Of a stretch of 26,052 bases of DNA, positions 16,081-24,098 are shown one piece after another (positions within the stretch are counted from its first letter, which is position 1; every line of letters starts with the position of its first letter). The stretch is taken from positions 1-26,052 of the forward strand of contig CAIWFP010000431.1 of the NCBI GenBank assembly GCA_903911985.1, written 5' to 3'. The notes under the pieces were generated by a model that was not told the origin of the DNA, did no database searches, and saw only the letters and a list, made by a program, of their open reading frames with translations. This stretch comes from an uncultured Sphingomonadales bacterium. Its GTDB lineage: Bacteria; Pseudomonadota; Alphaproteobacteria; Sphingomonadales; Sphingomonadaceae. The position numbers were made by a program, and so were the translations under genes.

Positions 16081-16686
16081 CTATTTCCCGCCGTTACCGC
16101 TGGGGGCTGGCGCTGTGCCGGCATTCCCGGTGGCAGGATCCTGAGCGGCGCGCTGGCGGGCCTCATAGGCCTTCTCGGCCCTCTCGACATTCGCCTGCGT
16201 CTCGGCGGCATCCGCGTCGGTGGTGGACATACGCTTGGCGCGGGCCTCGTCGATCAGCTTGCTGAACTGGACGTCGCTGCTCGCCTTCTTGTCGGCCATG
16301 CCGTTGCTGATGAATTTCGAGGCGCATCCCGTCCAGCCGCCGGCACCCACGGGCGAGCAGCTTTGCGCGCCGGTGGCGCCCACGCTTTCATAGGCGATGA
16401 CACGCTGTGTCCAGGATTCGCTCTTGGTCGAGGGCTGTTCGCGGAAAGGGGCGGGAATGCGATAGCGTTCGCTTTCCGCCTTGCGGGCGCAGACGGTGAT
16501 CTCGTTGCCGGTGGAGACCGGGCAGGCATCATCGCCAAAGATGATGACCATGTTCATACGATCTTGACCGGAGCTGGCCTGACCGGAACCGCCGGGCGCG
16601 GCGGCGATGGACGGGCTCGCCAGCAGCATCGCGGCAACAGCGCCGCCACAGCCGAGGATGGCGCGGAAAAGAACGGGGTGGGTCAT
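16081..16686 (-). CDS. Secreted protein of unknown function
   Basis: I recognise no function. The 201-residue product has a signal peptide with hydrophobic core at about 8-24 and likely cleavage after the Ala run near 28-30. The mature part has five cysteines (55, 66, 110, 121 and none beyond; residue 13 lies in the signal) and the segment EITVCARKAESERYRIP (62-78). A similar 'VCxR...YRIP' pattern is familiar from many alphaproteobacterial hypothetical proteins, again from memory. The C-terminal 60 residues are helical and charged, ending in a Pro/Gly/Ala tail. The ATG at 16686 has AGGAG eight bases upstream; an open reading to 16791 adds no signal. Four mature cysteines suggest disulfides in the periplasm. 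Confidence 0.8.
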   Translation of the reverse strand: MTHPVLFRAILGCGGAVAAMLLASPSIAAAPGGSGQASSGQDRMNMVIIFGDDACPVSTGNEITVCARKAESERYRIPAPFREQPSTKSESWTQRVIAYESVGATGAQSCSPVGAGGWTGCASKFISNGMADKKASSDVQFSKLIDEARAKRMSTTDADAAETQANVERAEKAYEARQRAAQDPATGNAGTAPAPSGNGGK

Positions 16687-16810
16687 CGAAAAAACTCCTG
16701 CGAGCGGCATTTGGCCGTTGACCGGCCTATTACCCCTTATCACCGGTGAACGATAGCTGAAGCGCGCGGCGGGAGCCTTGCGCATGATCAACAGCGGTCA
16801 GGCGATGCCC

Positions 16811-17335
16811 TCAGATCCGCTCGCACAGGCCAATGGCGACACGGCAGCCCAACCGGATGGCGCCCGACAGCAGCGGATAGGCCGGGGCCCGTTCCGCCCC
16901 ATGGGCCAGCGCCGTTTCCAGATGCTCGACCTCATCGGCCCGCGCCTCCTCGATCAGCGCGGAGAGTTCGGGATCATCCTCGCCCAATTCCTCCAGCTGG
17001 CGGGTGTAATGCGCGTCGATCTCGGTTTCGATGGCGGCGGTGCAGGCCATCGCCGCCTCCGGGCTGATCAGCGCCGTGGCCGCGCCCAGCGCGAAGCCCG
17101 CGACGTGCCAGAAGGGTTGCAGCAAGGTCGGCCGCCCGCCGCGCCGGGCCAACAGCGCGTCGAAATCGCGCCGGTGCCGGGCTTCCTGATCGGCCATGGC
17201 GATGATCGTCTGGGCATTGGGTCCGCGCGCGCCCATCACCGCCATTTGCCCGGCATAAATACGCACCGCGCCATATTCGCCAGCCTGATCCACCCTGAGC
17301 ATGCGGGAGATGGCCCGTGCCTTATTGCCACTCAT
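16811..17335 (-). CDS. coq7: Demethoxyubiquinone hydroxylase family protein (Coq7)
   Basis: This di-iron enzyme hydroxylates 2-polyprenyl-3-methyl-6-methoxy-1,4-benzoquinol, the step before the last methylation in ubiquinone synthesis. The 174-residue length fits bacterial Coq7. The metal ligands are visible: Glu20 (DQAGEYGAVRIY), Glu51 and His54 (EARHR), Glu103 (ETEIDAHY) and Glu135 and His138 (DEVEH). The ATG overlaps the stop of dsbB (ATGA at 17335-17332), so the two are probably translated together. Confidence 0.95.
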   Translation of the reverse strand: MSGNKARAISRMLRVDQAGEYGAVRIYAGQMAVMGARGPNAQTIIAMADQEARHRRDFDALLARRGGRPTLLQPFWHVAGFALGAATALISPEAAMACTAAIETEIDAHYTRQLEELGEDDPELSALIEEARADEVEHLETALAHGAERAPAYPLLSGAIRLGCRVAIGLCERI

Positions 17336-17811
17336 GGTTTTGCCTTTCCGCCAGTTTTGGCGAGCAGGGCGAAAATTACCACTGCCACCGCGCCCGATAC
17401 CAGAAAATTATAGCCCGCCAGCGAGATACCGAACAGCTTCCACTGCACCACGTCGCAACGCACCAGCGGCGCATCCATCACCTCTTTCAAGGGATCGCCG
17501 CCGTTGAAATGGACGGTGCTGGTGCAGCCGGTGAGGCCCATCCACCAGCCATATTCCACCCCGGCGTGATAGGCGCCGATCAGCCCGGCCACGCCGAGCG
17601 CCGCCCCAGCCAGCGCCACCGGCCAGCGGCGGGCGGGGAACGCGAAACTCGCCAGCGCCAGCACCAGCGCGGCGATGTGGCCATAACGCTGCCACCAGCA
17701 CATCTCGCAAGGGAAAAGCCCGCCCCAGAACTGGAAGGCCAGGGCCCCACCCAGCAGGGCCAGCGGGGTTGCCAGCGCCAGAAGGCGGGCCAGTTTCAGC
17801 GGATCGGTCAT
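17332..17811 (-). CDS. dsbB: Disulfide bond formation protein DsbB
   Basis: The product of 159 residues is a four-helix inner-membrane quinone oxidoreductase that reoxidises periplasmic DsbA and passes electrons to ubiquinone. The first redox pair is Cys35 and Cys38 (CEMCWWQRY, the family hallmark), and the second pair in the second periplasmic loop is Cys96 and Cys119. The ATG at 17811 has AGGAG about nine bases upstream. No dsbA gene is in the window. The gene overlaps coq7 by four bases, which joins a ubiquinone-using enzyme to a ubiquinone-making enzyme. Confidence 0.95.
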   Translation of the reverse strand: MTDPLKLARLLALATPLALLGGALAFQFWGGLFPCEMCWWQRYGHIAALVLALASFAFPARRWPVALAGAALGVAGLIGAYHAGVEYGWWMGLTGCTSTVHFNGGDPLKEVMDAPLVRCDVVQWKLFGISLAGYNFLVSGAVAVVIFALLAKTGGKAKP

Positions 17812-17850
17812 CTTGGACTCCTGAGATTCGCGGGGAGGTGTAGAATAGTC

Positions 17851-18031
17851 TTGGGGGTGTTACACCCCCTAACTCCCATACCTGTCTTGCTCAGCGCATT
17901 GCCTCAACGCCGCGCCCCGCCGCACAGCGGCTTGAAAAGCCTGCGGCGCGGAGAGGTTGGGCGCTGTGGGGTCGGCCAAACGCGCCCTTTCGCCGGAAGA
18001 CGGCAAGGGGTGCAGGGGACGAGTCCCCTGC
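17851..18031 (+). repeat. Composite three-hairpin intergenic repeat, copy C
   Basis: The 5' palindrome is at 17851-17869 (TTGGGGGTGT / ACACCCCC), the central hairpin at 17929-17941 (GGCTTGAAAAGCC) between GCCGCACAGC and TGCGGCGCGG, and the 3' hairpin at 18012-18031 (GCAGGGGAC / GTCCCCTGC). The CGCCGGAAGACGGCAAGGGG block (17991-18010) pairs this copy with copy A. It lies between the dsbB start and the ctpA stop, with its 3' hairpin 12 bases from the ctpA stop codon. Confidence 0.87.
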
Positions 18032-18042
18032 TACTTGACCTC

Positions 18043-19395
18043 CTACCGCCCCGCCATCCTGCCCAGTGGCGCGGTGCCATTGGCGTGGCGCAGGGTTTCC
18101 ACCGCATACCACAGCTGGAAATCCTTGATGCCCTTGGCCTCCAGCTGGGCCGGGGTCATGGCGAAGCGCGGGTCGGACTTCTTGTCGGCCTCCAGCTTTT
18201 TGTCATCCAGCCCCGCATCGTTGACGAGATGCCCGCGCAGGTCCGATTCGCGCAGGGCGAATTCCTCGCGCTTGCGGGCATCGGGGTCCGAGATTTGCGG
18301 CACGCGGATGTCTGGCTGGATGCCGCCTTCCTGCACGCTGCGGCCCGAGGGGGTGTAGTAGCGGGCGGTGGTCAGCTTGACCTTGTGGGTGGCGTCAATG
18401 GCAAACACCGACTGCACACTGCCCTTGCCAAAGCTGCGCTCGCCCATGACGATGGCGCGGTGGTGGTCCTGCAAGGCACCCGCGACAATCTCGCTGGCCG
18501 AGGCCGTGCCGACATCGATCAACACGACAATCGGCAGGCCCTGGGCAGCGTCGCCGACAAAGGAGCTTTCTGCGCGATAGACGAAATTCTCGTCGCGCAA
18601 CCGACCGCGCTGCGAGACGATTACCCCATCGGTCAGGAACAGGTCGGAGAGGGTCACCGCCTCTTCGAGTTCGCCGCCCGGGTTTTCACGCAGATCGAGC
18701 ACCAGCCCGGCGAGGTGGCCGCCGGCCTGTTTGCGCAGGGTCTGGAGCGCGGCGAACACCTGCTTGCCGACATCCTTCGAGAATTCATTGACGGTGATCT
18801 CCGCGATCTTGCCATCAAGCTTGGCGGTTACCGGTTCCAGATTGATGAAGGCGCGGGTCACGGTCACATCGAAGGGGTCGTCACGCTCGGGCCGGAAGAT
18901 GGTCAGGCGGATGCTGGTGCCGGGGGGGCCGCGCATGTGATCGACCGCATCCTCGAAATCGCCATCGACGATGAGCTTGCCGTCGAGATGGGTGATATAG
19001 TCGCCGGGTTTGATGCCGGCCTTTTCCGCCGGGCTGCCGTGCATCGGCGAAATGACCTTCACCGTGCCCTTGTCCGGCGCGACGGAAATACCAAGGCCGG
19101 TATAGCCGCCCTCCATCATGGTGTTGATGGTGGCGAGGCTGTTGCCCTCCAGATAGGACGAATGGGGATCGAGACTGGCCAGCATGCCGTCGATCGCGCC
19201 TTTCACCAGCTTGTCGTCGTCCGTCTGATCGACATAATCGGCCTTGATAAGGTTGTAGACCGCCTCCAGCCGGGCGAACTGGGGTGCGATTCGCCCGTCT
19301 ACCGCCGCCAGACCAGCCGTTGCCACCGGCAGCAGCGCCACGGCGCCAGCCAGTAGCCCACAGCGCGCCAGCACGGAAAATTTATGCCTCATCAT
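18043..19395 (-). CDS. ctpA: S41 family carboxyl-terminal processing protease
   Basis: This protease of 450 residues is a periplasmic serine peptidase that trims or degrades envelope proteins from the C-terminus. A signal peptide (about 1-31) is followed by an N-terminal cap (LASLDPHSSYL, 72-82), a PDZ domain (about 95-175, GYTGLGISV) and the S41 catalytic domain. The Ser-Lys dyad is Ser299 (GTASASEIVAG) and Lys324 (SFGKGSVQ), with the same spacing of 25 as in E. coli Prc; DLRENPGGELEEAV (234-247) is also typical. The C-terminal extension is about 70 residues. Two adjacent ATGs (19395, 19392) are possible. Its position after envC suggests a role in controlling cell-wall hydrolases, as with other CTPs. 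Confidence 0.95.
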   Translation of the reverse strand: MMRHKFSVLARCGLLAGAVALLPVATAGLAAVDGRIAPQFARLEAVYNLIKADYVDQTDDDKLVKGAIDGMLASLDPHSSYLEGNSLATINTMMEGGYTGLGISVAPDKGTVKVISPMHGSPAEKAGIKPGDYITHLDGKLIVDGDFEDAVDHMRGPPGTSIRLTIFRPERDDPFDVTVTRAFINLEPVTAKLDGKIAEITVNEFSKDVGKQVFAALQTLRKQAGGHLAGLVLDLRENPGGELEEAVTLSDLFLTDGVIVSQRGRLRDENFVYRAESSFVGDAAQGLPIVVLIDVGTASASEIVAGALQDHHRAIVMGERSFGKGSVQSVFAIDATHKVKLTTARYYTPSGRSVQEGGIQPDIRVPQISDPDARKREEFALRESDLRGHLVNDAGLDDKKLEADKKSDPRFAMTPAQLEAKGIKDFQLWYAVETLRHANGTAPLGRMAGR

Positions 19396-19536
19396 CAGCC
19401 TTTCGAAGCGCGATCCTTCGCGCGGATGGGCGAATCTAGTGCCCCTGTCGGGGGATTACCAGCGGGAGTGTGGTTTCGGGCGGGGAGAAGGTGGTCCTGG
19501 GGCTCCGGCAGCGGCCCTATTCGGTAGCGCCCCCCG

Positions 19537-20763
19537 TTACGGCAGGAGCATCTGCACCAGCGGGTTGACCGGCTGGCCCCCGTGGCGAAGCTCAAGCGTC
19601 AATTCACCCGCGCCGGGGCCAATGGTGCCCAGCGAGGCGCCACCAACTAGCATATCGCCCACCCGTACATCCAGATGCCCGAGGCCGGTGACCAGACTGG
19701 TCCAGCCCGCGGAGTGATCGAGAATGACGATGGCGCCAAAGCCGCGATAGGGCCCGGCAAAAGCCACCCTGCCCGCAGCCGGCGCCACCACCTGCGCGCC
19801 CGGCGCGGCGGCGATGGTGAGGCCGCGCGAGGGAGCGCCTCCATTTGCCGCATCGCCGAAGCCTGTGACCAGACGCCCCACCACCGGCAGGACATAGGCC
19901 GAGAGCCCGTTCGACGGTGCGGGAGCGGCGGCGGCGGGTGCCGATGCCGCCTCGGATTCGCCCGGGCGGGGCGGCCGGATCAGCGGGCCGGGCAATAGCG
20001 CCAGCTTTTCACGCAGCGCGGCGGCCTGCTCCAGCTGGCCAAGCAGATCACCCAGATCGCGCGCCTGTTCGGCCAGGGCATTGGCGCGCTCGGTTTCGCG
20101 ATCGGCACCGCCGGCCGAGGCATTGGCGGTCAGACGCTGGCTGGCTTCGAGCGCCACCAGCGCGTTCTGGCGCTGCGAAAGTACGGACTTCTGATTACGC
20201 AGAGCCATTTGCGCATGCTCTGCCTGTTGCCGAAGGGCTCGCACCGCCGCCAATTGGCTGCGCAAGGCCGCGGTGCGTTGGCGCACCTCGGGCATGGTGG
20301 AGGCCAGAACCACCCGCAAATGCGCGGCGTCGCTCACCGATCCCGGTTGCAAAACCGCCAGTGCCAGCGGTCGGCGGGAAAGGCGTTGCAGCGCGGCGGT
20401 GAGGCGGAGCAGGGGCCATTCCTCAGCGCCCAGACTCTCCTTCAGCTCGGCCTGCTGGCGGGCGATGATGCGGATGGTGGCTTCGTCGGCGCCTATTTGC
20501 GCCTGCGCCTGCTGGATGCGGGCGGCAAGGGCGGCGGCCTCGGCGGCGGTGCGCGCGGCGGCGGCGCTGGCGCTGGCGGCATCCGACTCCAGCTTCTCGG
20601 CCCGGTGGCGTGCGGCCTCGGCAGCGGATTTGGCGTCGGCCAGCGCCTTGCGGTTTTGGCTGATGTCGGCGCTATCGGCGGGGCCGACGGTTGCCCACGC
20701 CCGGCCCGGCCCGGCCACAGCGAGCATGACGCACAGCAAAAGGGGGGCGCGACCGGGTTCCAC
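19537..20763 (-). CDS. envC: EnvC-like murein hydrolase activator (degenerate LytM/M23 domain)
   Basis: With a GTG start at 20763, the protein has 408 residues and opens with a clear signal peptide cleaved after AWA (about residue 24). AAGGG lies seven bases upstream, and the start falls eight bases after the rlmH stop. An ATG at 20823 would overlap rlmH and put 20 polar residues before the signal. A long Ala-rich coiled coil follows (about 30-250), a Pro/Ala linker and a C-terminal LytM domain (about 290-408). The zinc ligands of active M23 peptidases are missing: the HxxxD site reads SRGLTIAA and the HxH site reads LTLELRHG. So it probably activates amidases rather than cutting wall itself, as EnvC does in E. 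coli division. Confidence 0.9.
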   Translation of the reverse strand: MEPGRAPLLLCVMLAVAGPGRAWATVGPADSADISQNRKALADAKSAAEAARHRAEKLESDAASASAAAARTAAEAAALAARIQQAQAQIGADEATIRIIARQQAELKESLGAEEWPLLRLTAALQRLSRRPLALAVLQPGSVSDAAHLRVVLASTMPEVRQRTAALRSQLAAVRALRQQAEHAQMALRNQKSVLSQRQNALVALEASQRLTANASAGGADRETERANALAEQARDLGDLLGQLEQAAALREKLALLPGPLIRPPRPGESEAASAPAAAAPAPSNGLSAYVLPVVGRLVTGFGDAANGGAPSRGLTIAAAPGAQVVAPAAGRVAFAGPYRGFGAIVILDHSAGWTSLVTGLGHLDVRVGDMLVGGASLGTIGPGAGELTLELRHGGQPVNPLVQMLLP

Positions 20764-20771
20764 TTCGGCCC

Positions 20772-21203
20772 TTATCCCGAACGATGATAGGGATGGCCAG
20801 CCAGAATGCTGGTGGCGCGCCACAATTGTTCGGCCAGCATGGCGCGGGCCAGCATGTGTGGCCAGGTCATCGCGCCAAAGCCGAGCAGCAGGTCCGTGCC
20901 ACCCTTTTCCGAGCGTGCCGCATCGCCGTGGCCATCGGCGGCGCCGATCATGAAGCGGACCTCGCGCACACCATCGTCGCGCCAGCGGCCGAGCAGGGCG
21001 GCGAAGGCTTCCGAGGCTATCGGGGCGCCCCGTTCGTCCAGCAGCACGGTGCGGCAGGGGGTGGCGGGCGCGGGCACGGTGCCGCCACGTTCGGGCAGTT
21101 CGGTAATCCGGCTGGGCCAGGTGACGCGCTTCAGATAGCGATCAACCAGTTCCGCCTCGGGCGAGCGGCCAATCCGCCCCCGGGCGACAATATGCAGCAA
21201 CAT
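20772..21203 (-). CDS. rlmH: 23S rRNA (pseudouridine1915-N3)-methyltransferase RlmH
   Basis: RlmH methylates N3 of pseudouridine 1915 in helix 69 of 23S rRNA with S-adenosylmethionine, in the assembled 70S ribosome. The 143 residues are normal for this SPOUT-fold family, though the N-terminal part is slightly shorter than in E. coli. The SAM-binding knot is seen in FMIGAADGHG (84-93), LLLGFGAMTWPHMLARAMLAEQLWRA (105-130) and the C-terminal HPYHR (137-141). It lies 28 bases after rsfS, in the common order nadD-rsfS-rlmH. The start has only a weak ribosome binding site. Confidence 0.95.
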   Translation of the reverse strand: MLLHIVARGRIGRSPEAELVDRYLKRVTWPSRITELPERGGTVPAPATPCRTVLLDERGAPIASEAFAALLGRWRDDGVREVRFMIGAADGHGDAARSEKGGTDLLLGFGAMTWPHMLARAMLAEQLWRATSILAGHPYHRSG

Positions 21204-21231
21204 GGGGGCGGCTCGGGGCTATGGCAGATAT

Positions 21232-21684
21232 TCAGGCCGCAACCGGCGCGTCGCTGTTGAAGGTCCACATGCGCTCGAGGTTGTAGAAGGCGCGGACTTC
21301 CGGGCGGAAGAGATGGACGATGACGTCGCCGGCATCGATCAGCACCCAGTCCGCTGCGGGCAGGCCCTCGATGCGGCAAAGGCCAAAGCCACCCTTCTTG
21401 ACCCGCTCGGCCAGCTTTTGCGCCATGGTTGCCACCTGCCGCGTCGAGCGACCCGAGGCGATGACCATATAGTCGGCGATGGACGACTTTCCGGCCAGAG
21501 GGATGGAGATCACCTCCTGCGCCTGATCGTCATCGAGCGAGGCAAACACCAGCGCCAGCAGAGAGCCGGGTTCGGCCTCGGCCAGCAGCTGGGCGGTTGT
21601 GCTCACAGCGGGGGATGTCGGCAGCGGAGTGCCGGAAACGGGGGCGGGCTGGACAGCCGGCGGGGGGGTTTGAGCTTGGTTCAT
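21232..21684 (-). CDS. rsfS: Ribosomal silencing factor RsfS
   Basis: RsfS binds uL14 on the large subunit and blocks joining of the subunits when nutrients are low. The 150-residue product has a Pro-rich N-terminal tail of about 30 residues, longer than in E. coli, and then the RsfS fold: LDDDQAQEVISIPLAGKSSIADYMVIASG (near 50-78), QVATMAQKLAERVKK and DWVLIDAGDVIVHLFRPEVRAFYNLERMW. The ATG at 21684 was chosen because the reading continues open to 21843 but overlaps the end of nadD and shows no similarity. The tail could be trimmed by a later start. Confidence 0.94.
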   Translation of the reverse strand: MNQAQTPPPAVQPAPVSGTPLPTSPAVSTTAQLLAEAEPGSLLALVFASLDDDQAQEVISIPLAGKSSIADYMVIASGRSTRQVATMAQKLAERVKKGGFGLCRIEGLPAADWVLIDAGDVIVHLFRPEVRAFYNLERMWTFNSDAPVAA

Positions 21685-21814
21685 GCGGGCAATACAGGCT
21701 CCTGTGGGGCGATCCACTTGCGGAGGCCGCTTGCGGAGAGTCGCACCGATTTCAACATACAATGGGTGAGGACAGAGGAAAGGCTGGCAAAACCGGGCTG
21801 ATGGGCCGACCCGG

Positions 21815-22498
21815 TCACACCATATCCTTTGCGGGAGGGGCAATTTCCGGGGTCCGCGCTATCGGCTGGTGGGTAACCGCGTCACGCAGGGCAGCCCCCG
21901 TGAACCGGCGGCTCCAACCATCATCGACGGCGCGCAGGGCGCTGGCCGAACGGGGATCGGGATCGAAACGCAAAAGCACCAGGGCCGGCGCGCTCCATTC
22001 TGCCCGGGATCTTATACTGGCAGCAGGCCGCCGAAAACGGCCCAGCCAGGCCATCGCCGGGCTGGCGATAGCGGCTGCATCATAGCCGGGTCTGGCCACA
22101 ACCGCAATCGGCATGAGTCTGGCCAGTTGCCGCCAGTGTTTCCAGCGGTGCAGTTGCGCCAGATTATCGGCCCCCATCAGCCAGATAAACCGGCGCTTGG
22201 GCCAGCGCCGCGCGATCTTCGTCAGCGTATCGACGGTAAAGCGGGTGCGCAGGGCCACCTCCATCGCGCTCACCCGGATGGGTGCGCGCCGCGCCTGAGT
22301 TCGGGCGGAGGCCAAGCGAATCTCCAGGGGGGCCATGTCGGCCGGGTCCTTCAGCACATTGCCGGGAGAGACCAGCCACCATGCCTCGTCCAGCCCCAGC
22401 ACATCAAGCGCCGACAGCGTGATTCGCCGATGGCCGCCATGCGCCGGGTTGAAGCTGCCGCCCATCAGGGCTGTGTAGGGGCCCCTGTTGCCGGTCAT
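21815..22498 (-). CDS. nadD: Nicotinate-nucleotide adenylyltransferase NadD
   Basis: NadD joins nicotinate mononucleotide and ATP to give deamido-NAD, a step shared by NAD synthesis and salvage. The 227-residue length is normal. The nucleotidyltransferase motif GGSFNPAHGGHR is at 13-24. The second half holds FIWLMGADNLAQLHRWKHW (103-121), typical of this family. The usual S-[AS]-T-x-[IL]-R motif near the C-terminus reads FTGAALR, a departure that may be tolerated. No strong ribosome binding site is seen, and three 14-bp repeats fill the short gap to proA. Confidence 0.93.
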   Translation of the reverse strand: MTGNRGPYTALMGGSFNPAHGGHRRITLSALDVLGLDEAWWLVSPGNVLKDPADMAPLEIRLASARTQARRAPIRVSAMEVALRTRFTVDTLTKIARRWPKRRFIWLMGADNLAQLHRWKHWRQLARLMPIAVVARPGYDAAAIASPAMAWLGRFRRPAASIRSRAEWSAPALVLLRFDPDPRSASALRAVDDGWSRRFTGAALRDAVTHQPIARTPEIAPPAKDMV

Positions 22499-22509
22499 GC
22501 GTGGATCGG

Positions 22510-22551
22510 GTCCAAAATTTTCAGTCCAAAATCTTCAGGCCAAAATCTTCA
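22510..22551 (-). repeat. Three 14-bp tandem repeats over the proA stop
   Basis: On the minus strand three units with the pattern TGAARATTTTGGMC lie at 22551-22538, 22537-22524 and 22523-22510. The first begins with the proA stop codon itself. Because 14 is not a multiple of three, the three TGAs lie in all three reading frames. Confidence 0.9.
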
Positions 22552-23844
22552 GGGGCGCAATTGGCCAGTGCCCCGCACCACCCATTTATAGGTGGTCAGC
22601 CCTTCCAGCGCCACCGGTCCGCGCGCGTGCAGGCGTCCGGTGGCAATGCCGATCTCCGCGCCGAGGCCGAATTCGCCGCCATCGGCAAACTGGCTGCTGG
22701 CGTTGACCATGACGATGGCGCTGTCGACGCCTGCGACAAAGGCATCGGCGGCGGTGGCGTCCTCGGTCACGATGACATCGGTATGCCGGCTGGAGTGGGC
22801 ATCGATATGGGCCAGCGCCGCATCCAGCCCGTCCACCACCGCCACCGACAGGATGGCATCGAGATATTCTGTGTCCCAGTCCTCGTCGGTGGCCGCCAGA
22901 ATGCGCGGATCGAGCGCACGGGCGCGGGCATCGCCGCGCAGTTCGCATGCCTGATCGAGCAGCGCGGCGACCACCTGCCCGCTGGCGGGGAAGGCGGTGT
23001 CGAGCAGTAGCGTTTCCATCGCCCCGCAAATGCCGGTGCGGCGTAGCTTGGCGTTCAGCGCGATGGCCACGGCCATTTCGGGGTTGGCGGCTGAATGGAT
23101 GTAGGTGTGGCAGATGCCATCCAGATGGGCGAGCACCGGCACCCGCGCATCGGCCTGAACCCGGGCCACGAGGCTTTTGCCCCCGCGCGGCACGATCATG
23201 TCGATGAGGCCGGCGGCGGTCAGCATGGCGCCCACCACGGCGCGGTCTTGCGTCGGCACCAGCTGCACGGCATCGGCGGGGGCCCCGGCCTCGGCTAAAC
23301 CACGGGCCAGCGCGGCCAGAATCGCGTGGTTGGAATGCACCGCCTCGCTGCCCCCGCGCAGCAGCACGGCATTGCCCGAACGCAGGCACAGGGCGGCGGC
23401 GTCGGCGGTGACGTTGGGGCGGCTTTCGTAGATGATGCCGATCAGGCCGATGGGGACGCGCACCCGGCGCAGGTTCAACCCGTTGGGGCGGCTGGCCTCG
23501 TCGATCACCTGACCCACCGGGTCGGGCAGGCTGGCGACCTGCGCCACGGCATCGGCGATGCCGGCGAGGCGCTCGGGGCTAAGCCGAAGCCGGTCGAGCA
23601 GGGCGCTGGTCAGGCCATTGGCCTCGCCCGCGGCGAGATCGCGCGCATTGGCGGCAAGGATGGTGGCCTCGTCCTCGCGCAGGGCCTGTGCCGCCGAGAG
23701 CAGGGCCCCGGCCTTCTGCGGGTCGCTCAGCTTTGCCAGCTGGCATTGCGCCGCGCGGCCCGCGCGGGCCAGCCGCGCCACAAGGGCCTCGGGGCTTTCG
23801 CTGGCGGCGGGTTCGTTAGCGGAAGATGTGTGCGGGGTAGCCAT
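22549..23844 (-). CDS. proA: Glutamate-5-semialdehyde dehydrogenase (gamma-glutamyl phosphate reductase)
   Basis: ProA reduces gamma-glutamyl 5-phosphate with NADPH to glutamate 5-semialdehyde, the second step of proline synthesis. The 431-residue length is close to the usual 415-430. Family blocks are the IGLIGIIYESRPNVTADAAALCLRSGN region (132-158), the catalytic Cys273 in RRTGICGAMETLL (268-280), and the end SAIVMVNASSQFADGGEFGLGAEIGI followed by HARGPVALEGLTTYKWVVRG. The ATG at 23844 gives the family's usual beginning; another at 23880 is possible. proB is not in the window. The gene probably begins the transcript that runs to ctpA. Confidence 0.96.
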   Translation of the reverse strand: MATPHTSSANEPAASESPEALVARLARAGRAAQCQLAKLSDPQKAGALLSAAQALREDEATILAANARDLAAGEANGLTSALLDRLRLSPERLAGIADAVAQVASLPDPVGQVIDEASRPNGLNLRRVRVPIGLIGIIYESRPNVTADAAALCLRSGNAVLLRGGSEAVHSNHAILAALARGLAEAGAPADAVQLVPTQDRAVVGAMLTAAGLIDMIVPRGGKSLVARVQADARVPVLAHLDGICHTYIHSAANPEMAVAIALNAKLRRTGICGAMETLLLDTAFPASGQVVAALLDQACELRGDARARALDPRILAATDEDWDTEYLDAILSVAVVDGLDAALAHIDAHSSRHTDVIVTEDATAADAFVAGVDSAIVMVNASSQFADGGEFGLGAEIGIATGRLHARGPVALEGLTTYKWVVRGTGQLRP

Positions 23845-24098
23845 GGGCAGGCGCCTAGCAGCTTGTAGCCGCTTTGTCATGAACCGTCGCGATAGCGGCG
23901 TTGGCTGTCGGGCCGGGGCGGAGTTGCCGCAATGATCCGGGAAAACCATGCAAGTGCCCCCAGATGAAGCATTTCATCGTGGAAAACGGGCGCCTTGTCG
24001 CAACAGGGCGAGATGGCAGCGGTCACGATTAGGCGAATCACGCCAGCGATGTTAGGCGCCCGGCCGCAAGTGTTGCCGGGTATTTTTACGGGGTCCGC
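23845..24098. other. Divergent spacer between proA and the M23 gene
   Basis: This spacer of about 250 bases must hold the promoters for the proA-to-ctpA run on the minus strand and the M23-bactofilin pair on the plus strand. I see no credible gene, no tandem repeat and no strong hairpin, and I could not pick -35/-10 boxes with confidence. Confidence 0.5.

Noticed and set aside
17317..19356. A 679-codon open frame on the plus strand across dsbB, repeat copy C and ctpA
   Set aside because: It runs through two well-supported genes on the other strand and an intergenic repeat, and its composition is that of a shadow frame.
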